The notes below the pieces were generated by a model, which saw only the letters and a list, made by a program, of their open reading frames with translations, did no database searches and was not told the origin of the DNA. Shown in pieces: positions 15,404 through 22,452 of a DNA stretch of 34,464 nucleotides. Numbering within the stretch: position 1 is the stretch's first letter; every line of letters starts with the position of its first letter. Both the position numbers and the translations under genes were made by a program. Source of the DNA: Lachnospiraceae bacterium (lineage in GTDB: Bacteria > Bacillota > Clostridia > Lachnospirales > Lachnospiraceae); assembly GCA_028689715.1 (NCBI GenBank), contig JAQVCQ010000007.1, forward strand, positions 18,981 through 53,444, in the 5' to 3' direction.

Positions 15404-16782
15404 TAGGAGAACAGGAAATCCGGGCAATCGTACAGGAAGTTGTTGCAAAGCTGAAAACAGAAGAAACAAATTCCGGTAGCCTTGGGATTTTTGAAGATAT
15501 GAATGAGGCGATCAAAGCGTCCATTGAAGCACAAAAAGTGATGCATTCTTTGTCCATGGACAGTAGGGAAAAAATCATTCAGAACATAAAAAAAATAACA
15601 TTTGAAAAAGCAGAAACACTTGCTGTCATGGGTGTAGAAGAGACCGGTATGGGCAACATACCACATAAAATTTTAAAACACAGACTTGTTGCTGAAAAGA
15701 CACCGGGAACGGAAGACATCACAACAACAGCCTGGTCAGGAGACAGAGGGCTTACACTTGTTGAGATGGGACCTTTTGGCGTGATTGGAGCGATCACACC
15801 CTGTACCAATCCAAGTGAGACGATCATTTGTAATACGATCGGTATGATCGCCGGAGGAAACACAGTAGTATTTAATCCGCATCCAGCAGCTGTTAAAACA
15901 TCGATTATGGCAGTGAACCTTTTAAACCAGGCGTCTATCGATGCAGGCGGTCCTGCCAATATAGCAGTAACAGTCAGCAAGCCAACGCTGGAAACAAGTG
16001 ATATCATGTTAAAGCATCCAGCAATTCAGCTGATCGCCGCGACAGGAGGCCCCGGCGTGGTAACAACAGTCCTTTCGTCAGGAAAAAGAGGGATTGGAGC
16101 AGGAGCAGGAAATCCTCCAGTTCTTGTCGATGATACAGCAGATATTGCAAAAGCAGCAATGGATATTGTGAATGGATGTACATTTGACAACAACCTTCCA
16201 TGTATTGCGGAAAAAGAAGTTGTTGCATTTGAAACCATCGCAGATGAACTGATCTATCATATGTTAGAGAATGGAAGTTACCTGATAAACGAAGAAGAAC
16301 AGGAAAAGCTTACAAAACTGGTCCTTCCTGAAGGCAGACTCAACAGAAAATACGTTGGGAAAAGTGCAAAATGCATCCTGTCAGGAATTGGGATAGAGGT
16401 GCCTGATACCATCAGATGTATTATCTTTGTAGGTAAAAAAGAACATCCATTGATCGCAGAAGAACTGATGATGCCGATCCTTGGAATTGTGAAAGCAAAA
16501 TGTATTGATGATGCGATTGCAAAGGCAGTGTGGCTGGAACATGGGAACAGACATTCCGCACATATGCACTCTAAAAATATTGATAATTTAACAAAGTTCG
16601 GAAAAGCAATTGATACCGCGATTTTTGTAAAGAATGCACCTTCTTATTCAGCACTTGGATTTGGCGGAGAAGGATTCTGTACCTTTACTATTGCGAGCAG
16701 AACCGGTGAGGGTCTGACATCTGCCAGTACCTTTACAAAACGCAGAAGATGTGTCATGGCAGACAGCTTCTGTGTCAGATAG
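15397..16782 (+). CDS. pduP: CoA-acylating propionaldehyde dehydrogenase with N-terminal targeting helix
   Basis: A 461-residue NAD-dependent enzyme converting propionaldehyde and CoA to propionyl-CoA in the compartment lumen. The catalytic Cys269 lies in NNLPCIAEKEVV; GVIGAITPCTNPSETI and ATGGPGVVTT are further family stretches. Residues 1-20 (VVGEQEIRAIVQEVVAKLK) form the amphipathic encapsulation helix typical of PduP, followed by a short linker. The start is GTG at 15397, with GAGGAGGT at 15383-15390, overlapping the previous gene by seven bases. The NADH produced can be reoxidised by the alcohol dehydrogenase encoded next. Confidence 0.94.
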   Translation: MVVGEQEIRAIVQEVVAKLKTEETNSGSLGIFEDMNEAIKASIEAQKVMHSLSMDSREKIIQNIKKITFEKAETLAVMGVEETGMGNIPHKILKHRLVAEKTPGTEDITTTAWSGDRGLTLVEMGPFGVIGAITPCTNPSETIICNTIGMIAGGNTVVFNPHPAAVKTSIMAVNLLNQASIDAGGPANIAVTVSKPTLETSDIMLKHPAIQLIAATGGPGVVTTVLSSGKRGIGAGAGNPPVLVDDTADIAKAAMDIVNGCTFDNNLPCIAEKEVVAFETIADELIYHMLENGSYLINEEEQEKLTKLVLPEGRLNRKYVGKSAKCILSGIGIEVPDTIRCIIFVGKKEHPLIAEELMMPILGIVKAKCIDDAIAKAVWLEHGNRHSAHMHSKNIDNLTKFGKAIDTAIFVKNAPSYSALGFGGEGFCTFTIASRTGEGLTSASTFTKRRRCVMADSFCVR

Positions 16783-16796
16783 GAAGGAGAACGACC

Positions 16797-18002
16797 TTGG
16801 AACTGAATGAAAGAAATATAGAAGAAATTGTAAAACAGGTACTACAGGGTATGACACCCCAGTCAGTGGAGAACAATGCAAAACCGTCAATGGGAAGCAT
16901 TCCGGCTAAAAGCCGTGCAGCCATGCTGACAGCACTTGAAAAATATGAGATCAAGGAATTTGCGATTCCGAAACTTGGAGACGATGATATTCTTGTGAAA
17001 GTAGAAGGATGTGGAATCTGTGGTACAGATGCGCATGAATTCAAAAGAGATCCATTTGGTCTGATTCCGCTCGTCCTTGGACATGAAGGAACTGGCGAAA
17101 TCGTAAAAATGGGTAAAAATGTAAAAAAAGACAGTGCAGGAAAACCACTTGCAGTGGGAGACAAAATTGTGACCTGTATGATCTTTAAAGACAACCCAGA
17201 CATAACGATGTTCGATCTGAACAAACAAAATGTCGGAGGAGCTGATGTATACGGACTTCTTCCAGATGATGAGATCCATCTGAATGGATGGTTCGCAGAT
17301 TATCTTGTTGTCAGAGGTGGATCTTCTGTATTTAACGTAAGTGATCTGGATCTGGATTCCAGAATCCTGATTGAACCTGCAGCAGTTCTGATCCACGCTG
17401 TTGAAAGAGCAAAAACAACAGGAATTCTCAGATTCAACAGCAGAGTAGTCGTACAGGGATGTGGACCGATCGGACTTTTATGTATTGCCATCTTAAGGAC
17501 TATGGGAATTGAAAATATCGTGGCAGTGGATGGAGAAAGCAAACGTCTTGATTTTGCAAGAGAACTTGGAGCTGAGAAGTCAGTGAATTTCAAGGATCAC
17601 AAAGGAATTGAAGCATTAGCTGAAGGAGTGAAGGATGCGTTTGGCGGATATCTTGCAGATTTCGCATTCCAGTGTACAGGATCTCCTGTAGCACATTCCA
17701 ATATATATAAATTCATCAGAAACGGTGGAGGTCTCTGTGAACTTGGATTCTTTATCAATGGCGGTGATGCGACCATCAATCCACATTTTGATATTTGTTC
17801 CAAAGAACTGACAGTTGTTGGATCATGGGTCTACACACTCCGTGATTATGCAACAACATTTGACTTCCTGAAAAGGGCAAAAGGAATCGGTCTTCCGATC
17901 AATAAGCTGATCACACACAGATTCCCGTTAAGTCAGATCAATGAAGCGCATCAGACGAACCTCAGAATGGAAGGTCTGAAGATCGCGATCATTAATGAAT
18001 AA
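16797..18002 (+). CDS. Zinc-type alcohol/lactaldehyde dehydrogenase with N-terminal targeting helix
   Basis: A 401-residue medium-chain dehydrogenase, likely reducing lactaldehyde to 1,2-propanediol and/or propionaldehyde to propanol. Catalytic zinc ligands are Cys75 (GICGTD) and His96-Glu97 (GHEGTGE); the nucleotide-binding turn is QGCGPIGLL. The usual four-cysteine structural zinc lobe is absent. The first 18 residues (LNERNIEEIVKQVLQGM) form an encapsulation helix followed by a loose linker. The start is TTG at 16797, preceded by AGGAAGGAG at 16781-16789; the in-frame ATG at 16749 lies inside pduP and lacks a ribosome binding site. Iron-type lactaldehyde reductase FucO is not seen in the window, so this protein may fill that role. 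Confidence 0.88.
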   Translation: MELNERNIEEIVKQVLQGMTPQSVENNAKPSMGSIPAKSRAAMLTALEKYEIKEFAIPKLGDDDILVKVEGCGICGTDAHEFKRDPFGLIPLVLGHEGTGEIVKMGKNVKKDSAGKPLAVGDKIVTCMIFKDNPDITMFDLNKQNVGGADVYGLLPDDEIHLNGWFADYLVVRGGSSVFNVSDLDLDSRILIEPAAVLIHAVERAKTTGILRFNSRVVVQGCGPIGLLCIAILRTMGIENIVAVDGESKRLDFARELGAEKSVNFKDHKGIEALAEGVKDAFGGYLADFAFQCTGSPVAHSNIYKFIRNGGGLCELGFFINGGDATINPHFDICSKELTVVGSWVYTLRDYATTFDFLKRAKGIGLPINKLITHRFPLSQINEAHQTNLRMEGLKIAIINE

Positions 18003-18021
18003 GCCGGATAAGGAGTAGCCG

Positions 18022-18336
18022 ATGTCAAAATCAGTAGGAATCATAGAAGTATACGGTCTGACAGCAGCGTTTGCAGCAGGTGACGCTGGATGCAAAGCAG
18101 CCAATGTAGAAATTGAATCATTTGACAGGAATAAACCCGCCAATGCAGATGCATTACCGGTCCCTCTTATTGTTTGCGTAAAATTCAGAGGCAGTGTTGA
18201 AGATGTGACAGCAGCTGTAGAGGCAGCTGAAGCAGCAGTCAATAAACTCACAGGGGTTGTGACCAAGCATGTGATCGCTAATGTGGCACCGGATACAGAA
18301 AAAATGTTAAAACTCAACGGTCTGGATAAAGACTAA
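18022..18336 (+). CDS. Single-domain shell protein (BMC-H) with enlarged pore-loop region
   Basis: A 104-residue BMC-domain protein beginning [32 protein letters not shown] and ending [14 protein letters not shown], the usual hexamer layout. Where ordinary BMC-H proteins have a six-residue loop such as EKIGSG before the central strand, this one has the longer [13 protein letters not shown], then [14 protein letters not shown]. The loop faces the hexamer pore in known structures, so this shell tile should have a different or partly blocked pore. AAGGAGTAG lies at 18010-18018, three bases before the start. It is the first of four consecutive shell genes. Confidence 0.87.
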   Translation: MSKSVGIIEVYGLTAAFAAGDAGCKAANVEIESFDRNKPANADALPVPLIVCVKFRGSVEDVTAAVEAAEAAVNKLTGVVTKHVIANVAPDTEKMLKLNGLDKD

Positions 18337-18377
18337 AAGGAAAAATAAACGATACTATATTTCAGGAGGAAAAAGAA

Positions 18378-18656
18378 ATGGCACAGGAAGCATTAGGAAT
18401 GGTAGAAACAAGAGGACTTACAGCAGCAATTGAAGCAGCAGACGCAATGGTGAAAGCAGCTGAAGTAACAATGATCGGAACAGAAAAAATTGGTTCCGGA
18501 CTTGTAACAGTTATGGTAAGAGGAGATGTAGGAGCTGTCAAAGCAGCAACAGAAGTAGGTGCAGACGCAGCAGCAAGACTTGGAGAACTGGTAGCAGTTC
18601 ATGTAATTCCAAGACCACACACAGATGTAGAAAAAATCTTACCAATCATTAAATAA
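18378..18656 (+). CDS. Single-domain shell protein, PduA/PduJ type (BMC-H)
   Basis: A 92-residue major shell hexamer. It has the canonical [23 protein letters not shown] start, the pore loop EKIGSG followed by [16 protein letters not shown], and the [14 protein letters not shown] end. Such proteins form the flat facets and allow passage of propanediol through the pore. AGGAGG lies 9 bases before the ATG. It is a close paralogue of the gene at 19152 (about 75 of 92 residues identical by hand count, with near-identical DNA over the first 14 codons), indicating a recent duplication. Confidence 0.93.
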   Translation: MAQEALGMVETRGLTAAIEAADAMVKAAEVTMIGTEKIGSGLVTVMVRGDVGAVKAATEVGADAAARLGELVAVHVIPRPHTDVEKILPIIK

Positions 18657-18668
18657 TAAGAGGTATCT

Positions 18669-18971
18669 ATGAAATCATTGGGTTTTATTGAATTACCAAG
18701 TGTAACAGCAGCAATTGAAGCACTTGATACCATGTGTAAAACTGCAGAAGTAGAATTCGTCACCTGGGAAAAAAAGCTGGGCGGCAGGCTGGTCACGGTC
18801 ATTGTACAGGGAAATGTATCTGCGGTCACGCAGGCTGTTGAAACTGCAGCTGAAAAAGCAATGAAAAAACCCTGTGTACATTTTGTAATAGCCAATCCAC
18901 ATGAAGAGACCTGGAAAATGGTCCAAAAAAGTGCGCAGAGGCTTCAGAAAACAAAGAATCCGCAAGAATAA
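18669..18971 (+). CDS. Single-domain shell protein (BMC-H), divergent pore loop
   Basis: A 100-residue BMC protein with the standard start SLGFIELPSVTAAIEALDTMCKTAEVEFV and end VIANPHEETWKMV. The pore loop reads WEKKLGGRL, larger and more basic than the IGSG of its neighbour, which suggests different substrate or cofactor passage. After the BMC core it ends with the basic tail KSAQRLQKTKNPQE and a TAA stop. Translation in the same frame stays open beyond that stop into the next shell gene. The start at 18669 has AAGAGGTATCT just upstream. Confidence 0.87.
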   Translation: MKSLGFIELPSVTAAIEALDTMCKTAEVEFVTWEKKLGGRLVTVIVQGNVSAVTQAVETAAEKAMKKPCVHFVIANPHEETWKMVQKSAQRLQKTKNPQE

Positions 18972-18986
18972 GCGCTTTCAGAATGG

Positions 18987-19151
18987 ATGGTGAGCCAAAT
19001 GCCGGAGACAAAAAAAAGTACAAAATCTGGTACTGCAAAAAGCAATACCACAGCTAATAAACCAAACACAAGCAAACAGGAAACAATCAGTAATGATGCG
19101 ATGATCACAAAAAGTGAGGTAGTCGCAAAAGAGAACAAGGAGGAAAAAAGA
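18987..19151 (+). other. Open, stop-free linker in frame between two shell genes
   Basis: The bases following the TAA at 18969-18971 encode ALSEW and then a run beginning ATG 18987 that is rich in Lys, Thr, Ser and Asn (for example [17 protein letters not shown]), continuing in frame without a stop into the shell protein at 19152. ATG 18987 has no good ribosome binding site. It could be a 55-residue disordered N-terminal extension of the downstream shell protein, a C-terminal tail of the upstream one cut off by a stop mutation, or chance. Composition looks like a real protein linker rather than random spacer. Confidence 0.45.
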
Positions 19152-19430
19152 ATGGCACAGGAAGCATTAGGAATGGTAGAAACAAGAGGACTTGTAGCAG
19201 CAATCGAAGCTGCAGATGCAATGTTAAAAGCAGCAAATGTTACACTTGTAGGAACAGAAAAGATCGGTTCCGGACTCGTTAGTATCATGGTAAGAGGAGA
19301 TGTAGGAGCTGTAAAAGCTGCAGTGGAATCAGGCGCAGCATCTGCTCAGAAATTAGGCGAACTTGTCGCAACACACGTAATCCCAAGACCACATGCAGAT
19401 GTGGAAAAAATTCTCCCATCATTAAAATAA
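19152..19430 (+). CDS. Single-domain shell protein, PduA/PduJ type (BMC-H), second paralogue
   Basis: A 92-residue shell hexamer with [23 protein letters not shown], pore loop [22 protein letters not shown] and [14 protein letters not shown]. The start at 19152 is supported by the very strong AAGGAGG at 19137-19143. An alternative in-frame ATG at 18987 would add 55 disordered residues (147 in total), and both products could exist. Differences from the 18378 copy cluster in the second helix ([10 protein letters not shown] against [10 protein letters not shown]), which may alter packing with neighbouring tiles. A long hairpin follows before the PduL gene. Confidence 0.92.
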   Translation: MAQEALGMVETRGLVAAIEAADAMLKAANVTLVGTEKIGSGLVSIMVRGDVGAVKAAVESGAASAQKLGELVATHVIPRPHADVEKILPSLK

Positions 19431-19451
19431 TCAAAAATAAGCGGCGTGTAT

Positions 19452-19485
19452 CGGTCCCGGAAAAGAAGATGCTTTTTCGGGGCTG
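19452..19485 (+). promoter_or_regulatory. Intercistronic stem-loop between shell gene and pduL
   Basis: Bases 19452-19465 pair with 19472-19485 over 14 positions with three G-U pairs (core CCCGGAAAAG against CTTTTTCGGG), enclosing loop AAGATG. There is no T tract, so it is not a typical terminator. Such hairpins protect upstream mRNA ends or reduce readthrough, which could keep shell transcripts in excess over pduL. Confidence 0.6.
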
Positions 19486-19512
19486 CATCTAAGCCTTATG
19501 CGGGGTGTTAAA

Positions 19513-20151
19513 GTGGATCATCAGGAAGTCGAATTGATTACAAAACTAGTATATGATTTATTAAAAAAAGAAGATGAGGACAGTTTTTTAGTTCCTGTCG
19601 GCGTGTCGGCACGTCATATCCATCTGACACAGACGGATGTAGAGACCCTTTTCGGTGAGGGCTATCAGTTAACAAAGAAAAAAGAATTAATGGGTGGACA
19701 GTTTGCGTCCAATGAAACAGTTACTATTGTAGGTCTGAAATTACGGGCAATTGAAAACGTTAGAATACTAGGACCGGTCAGGAAAGCTTCCCAGATTGAG
19801 ATATCTGCGACCGATGGGTTAAAACTCGGTGTAAAAGCGCCTGTCCGTGAATCAGGAGACATAAAAGGCTCCGCACCTATGGCTGTTGTAGGACCAAAAG
19901 GTGTGATATATTTGAAAGAAGGCTGCATCATTGCAAAAAGACATATTCATATGTCACCACAGGATGCAAAAATGGCCGGTGTGACCAATGGTCAGATCGT
20001 GTCAGTCAGATCGAACAACGAAAGAGGATCTATTTTTGACCAGGTCACGGTCCGTGTAGATCCAAGCTATACACTGGAAATGCATATTGATACAGATGAA
20101 GCCAATGCTGCTTCCATAAAAACAGGAGACAGCGTAGCCATACTTAAGTAA
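19513..20151 (+). CDS. pduL: Phosphate propanoyltransferase PduL with N-terminal targeting helix
   Basis: A 212-residue phosphotransacylase that converts propionyl-CoA to propionyl-phosphate, recycling CoA inside the compartment. The two metal-binding histidine pairs of the PduL fold are present: VSARHIHL (His35, His37) and AKRHIHMSP (His144, His146). Residues of about 2-19 (DHQEVELITKLVYDLLKK) form an amphipathic encapsulation helix. The start GTG at 19513 is preferred, since GGGGTG lies just before it and the ATG at 19498 has no ribosome binding site; the difference is only five residues. No acyl kinase gene is in the window to use the product. Confidence 0.92.
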   Translation: MDHQEVELITKLVYDLLKKEDEDSFLVPVGVSARHIHLTQTDVETLFGEGYQLTKKKELMGGQFASNETVTIVGLKLRAIENVRILGPVRKASQIEISATDGLKLGVKAPVRESGDIKGSAPMAVVGPKGVIYLKEGCIIAKRHIHMSPQDAKMAGVTNGQIVSVRSNNERGSIFDQVTVRVDPSYTLEMHIDTDEANAASIKTGDSVAILK

Positions 20152-20208
20152 GCGAGTGAATGTCGCACCAATATGTTATTTTGCCAGAATGGGCAGATTG
20201 GAGCAGTT

Positions 20209-20475
20209 ATGATAATAGGAAGAGTCGTTGGAAGCGTCGTAGCAACCAGAAAAAATGAAAATCTGATCGGAAATAAGTTTCTGGTCGTAGAACCGGTAGA
20301 AAAATTTCGTGCGAACAATTCTAATATCGTTGCGATCGATAATGTTGGTGCAGGAATAGGGGAGACTGTTTTAGTTGCCCTTGGAAGCGCAGCAAGAGTC
20401 GGATGCAATCTTCCACAGGCTCCGGTAGATGCTGCAATCGTTGGAATCGTTGATTCCGGAACCGGATGGGAGTAA
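20209..20475 (+). CDS. Microcompartment vertex protein, EutN/CcmL family (PduN-like pentamer)
   Basis: An 88-residue beta-barrel protein that caps the vertices of the shell as a pentamer. It begins MIIGRVVGSVVATRKNENLIG and contains the family stretches FLVVEPV, VAIDNVGAGIGETVLVALGSAAR and PVDAAIVGIVD. The start at 20209 is preferred over ATG 20173, because TTGGAG precedes it and the family begins with this motif. It ends seven bases before the PduS-like start. One vertex gene is normal for such loci. Confidence 0.92.
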   Translation: MIIGRVVGSVVATRKNENLIGNKFLVVEPVEKFRANNSNIVAIDNVGAGIGETVLVALGSAARVGCNLPQAPVDAAIVGIVDSGTGWE

Positions 20476-20481
20476 TTGCTC

Positions 20482-21858
20482 ATGGCAGGTACAGATATCA
20501 CGATGACAATCAATCAGCAAAATATGACGATCGAAGAATTAAAAGCAGTGATGCAGGAATATGGGATTGCAGGCGCTGGTGGAGCAGGGTTTCCTTCCTA
20601 TGGTAAGCTCAGTGAAAAGATTGAAACACTTATCCTAAACTGCGCTGAATGTGAACCTTTGATTAAAGTCCACAGACAAATGCTGGCACTGCATGCGAAG
20701 GGAATCATAGCAGCACTCCGACGTGTCGCAGAGACAGTTGGTGCTTCTGAAATCCTGATCGCATTAAAACCCAGTTACAAAGAAGCGATAGAAGCAGTAG
20801 AAGCAGAAATCATCCATACACCGCAGGTCGCGATCCGGTATTTAAAAGAAGCATATCCGGTCGGGGATGAGGTCGTAACGATATATGAAGCAACAGGGAA
20901 AGTTGTTCCTCCTGGGAGCATCCCAATTGAAGTAGGCGTTGCTGTTTTCAATGTTGAAACAGCCTATAATATTTACCTTGCAATAGAAAAAAAACAACCT
21001 GTAAGTTATAAATATCTGACAATTGCAGGGGAAGTTGAAAATCCTGTCACTGTGAAGCTGCCGATTGGCATGAGCGTAAAAGAAGCGGTTTCATTTGGCG
21101 GAAATATTACTACAAAAGATCCTGTATTCCTTGCAGGCGGACCTATGACAGGGTCGATCGTAAAAGGACATGAGCTGATTACCAAAACAAGTAATGCGAT
21201 TCTGGTTCTGCCATCTGATCACTACGTGATCCGAAAGAAAAACTCTAATGCAGTGATCGATATGCAGAGAGCTATGGCAAGTTGCTGTCAGTGCCGAATG
21301 TGCACCGACCTTTGTCCAAGATACCTGCTGGGACATCCAATTGAACCGCATGAGTTTATGAGAAGTGCAACAACAGGAGTCACAAAGAATTTAAGTCCGT
21401 TTTTAGACACTTATTTTTGTTCATCCTGTGGATTGTGCGAGATGTTCTCTTGTATGCAGAATTTATCACCCAGAAGTCTGATCAATGCCTATAAAAACGG
21501 TTTGATCCAGAACGGAGTGAAAAAACCGGAACACCCAGAACAGAGTCCGGTCAATCTGATCAGAGAATATAGAATGGTACCGGAAGAGAGACTGATCGCA
21601 AGGATCGATCTTGAAAAATATGACAGTCCGGCTCCATTAAAAGAAGAGACTAAACATGCTGATACAGTAAAATTATTATTAAAGCAGCATATCGGAGCAC
21701 CTGCATCCTGCGTTGTGACAATCGGACAACGGGTAACAAGTGGCGAAATGATTGCAAAAGCAGCACCAGGCGCACTTAGCCTTCCGGTGCATGCATCGAT
21801 AGATGGTGTCATAACAGAGATCGGAGAAACATTTATCACAATTTCGAACATCTCTTAA
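20482..21858 (+). CDS. pduS: PduS/RnfC-like flavin and iron-sulfur NADH oxidoreductase
   Basis: A 458-residue protein of the RnfC/PduS family thought to pass electrons across or near the shell. The N-terminal glycine-rich loop GIAGAGGAGFPSYGK (28-42) and the following AECEP belong to the NADH/FMN domain. Two ferredoxin motifs follow, Cys268-x2-Cys271-x2-Cys274-x3-Cys278-Pro and Cys313-x2-Cys316-x2-Cys319-x4-Cys324. The start at 20482 uses GGGAG at 20468-20472. With no cobalamin to reduce in this B12-independent system, its role is more likely NAD+ recycling or shell redox chemistry with the PduT-like protein encoded next. Confidence 0.9.
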   Translation: MAGTDITMTINQQNMTIEELKAVMQEYGIAGAGGAGFPSYGKLSEKIETLILNCAECEPLIKVHRQMLALHAKGIIAALRRVAETVGASEILIALKPSYKEAIEAVEAEIIHTPQVAIRYLKEAYPVGDEVVTIYEATGKVVPPGSIPIEVGVAVFNVETAYNIYLAIEKKQPVSYKYLTIAGEVENPVTVKLPIGMSVKEAVSFGGNITTKDPVFLAGGPMTGSIVKGHELITKTSNAILVLPSDHYVIRKKNSNAVIDMQRAMASCCQCRMCTDLCPRYLLGHPIEPHEFMRSATTGVTKNLSPFLDTYFCSSCGLCEMFSCMQNLSPRSLINAYKNGLIQNGVKKPEHPEQSPVNLIREYRMVPEERLIARIDLEKYDSPAPLKEETKHADTVKLLLKQHIGAPASCVVTIGQRVTSGEMIAKAAPGALSLPVHASIDGVITEIGETFITISNIS

Positions 21859-21869
21859 GGAGGTTTAAA

Positions 21870-22418
21870 ATGAGCAGAGCAATCGGCATGATTGAATATA
21901 TGACAGTTTCCACCGGTATGGCGGCATCCGATCTGATGATGAAAACAGCAGAAGTGGATATTATTGAAGCACAGACAGTCTGTCCAGGAAAATATATTAT
22001 TATTGTACAGGGTCAGCTTTCAGCAGTCAGTGCCGCAGTCGAAGCAGCAAAACACCAGTATCCGAAACATTTTATTGACAGTTTTGTTTTGGGAAATCCA
22101 CATGAATCTATTTTTGCTGCGATTTATGGAACGACCGATATTAAGAAAATCAGAGCGCTTGGAATCCTGGAAACATTTTCTGTGGCTTCTATGATCGTTG
22201 CAGCAGATGAGGCAGCAAAGAGTGCAGAAGTTGAGCTGATCGAGCTTCGACTGGCCAGGGGAATGTGTGGGAAATCATACATGTTCCTGACGGGTGAAGT
22301 CAGTGCGGTGGAAGCTTCCATAGAAAGAGCAAAACGTGTGATTCAGGACGGTGCAATGATGTTAGATTCTACAGTGATCGCAAATCCTGATGAGAAACTT
22401 TGCAGGACTATGTTATAA
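21870..22418 (+). CDS. pduT: Tandem-BMC-domain shell protein, PduT type
   Basis: A 182-residue protein with two BMC domains (about 1-90 and 95-182) that assembles as a trimer mimicking a hexamer. Cys38 in TVCPGKY stands at the pore loop and matches in position the cysteine by which PduT binds a [4Fe-4S] cluster at the trimer axis. The second domain has the loop LARGMCGKS with another cysteine. AAGGAGG precedes the ATG. Its place beside the PduS-like gene fits reported PduS-PduT pairing, giving a possible electron conduit through the shell. Confidence 0.92.
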   Translation: MSRAIGMIEYMTVSTGMAASDLMMKTAEVDIIEAQTVCPGKYIIIVQGQLSAVSAAVEAAKHQYPKHFIDSFVLGNPHESIFAAIYGTTDIKKIRALGILETFSVASMIVAADEAAKSAEVELIELRLARGMCGKSYMFLTGEVSAVEASIERAKRVIQDGAMMLDSTVIANPDEKLCRTML

Positions 22419-22419
22419 T
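22409..22419 (+). promoter_or_regulatory. Possible extended -10 promoter for the DeoR regulator gene
   Basis: TATGTTATAAT at 22409-22419 is a full extended -10 element overlapping the PduT-like stop codon; the -35 region is poor. It could give the regulator a basal supply independent of the main promoter. Confidence 0.4.
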
Positions 22420-22452
22420 AAAGAAAACATATTAAGCAAAGGTGGTTGAGCA

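Noticed and set aside
16749-16796. Earlier in-frame ATG for the compartment alcohol dehydrogenase
   Set aside because: It lies within pduP without a ribosome binding site; TTG 16797 has AGGAAGGAG at proper spacing and gives an N terminus starting with the targeting helix.
20173-20208. Earlier in-frame ATG for the vertex protein
   Set aside because: The family begins at the MIIGRVVGSVV motif, which ATG 20209 with TTGGAG upstream provides.
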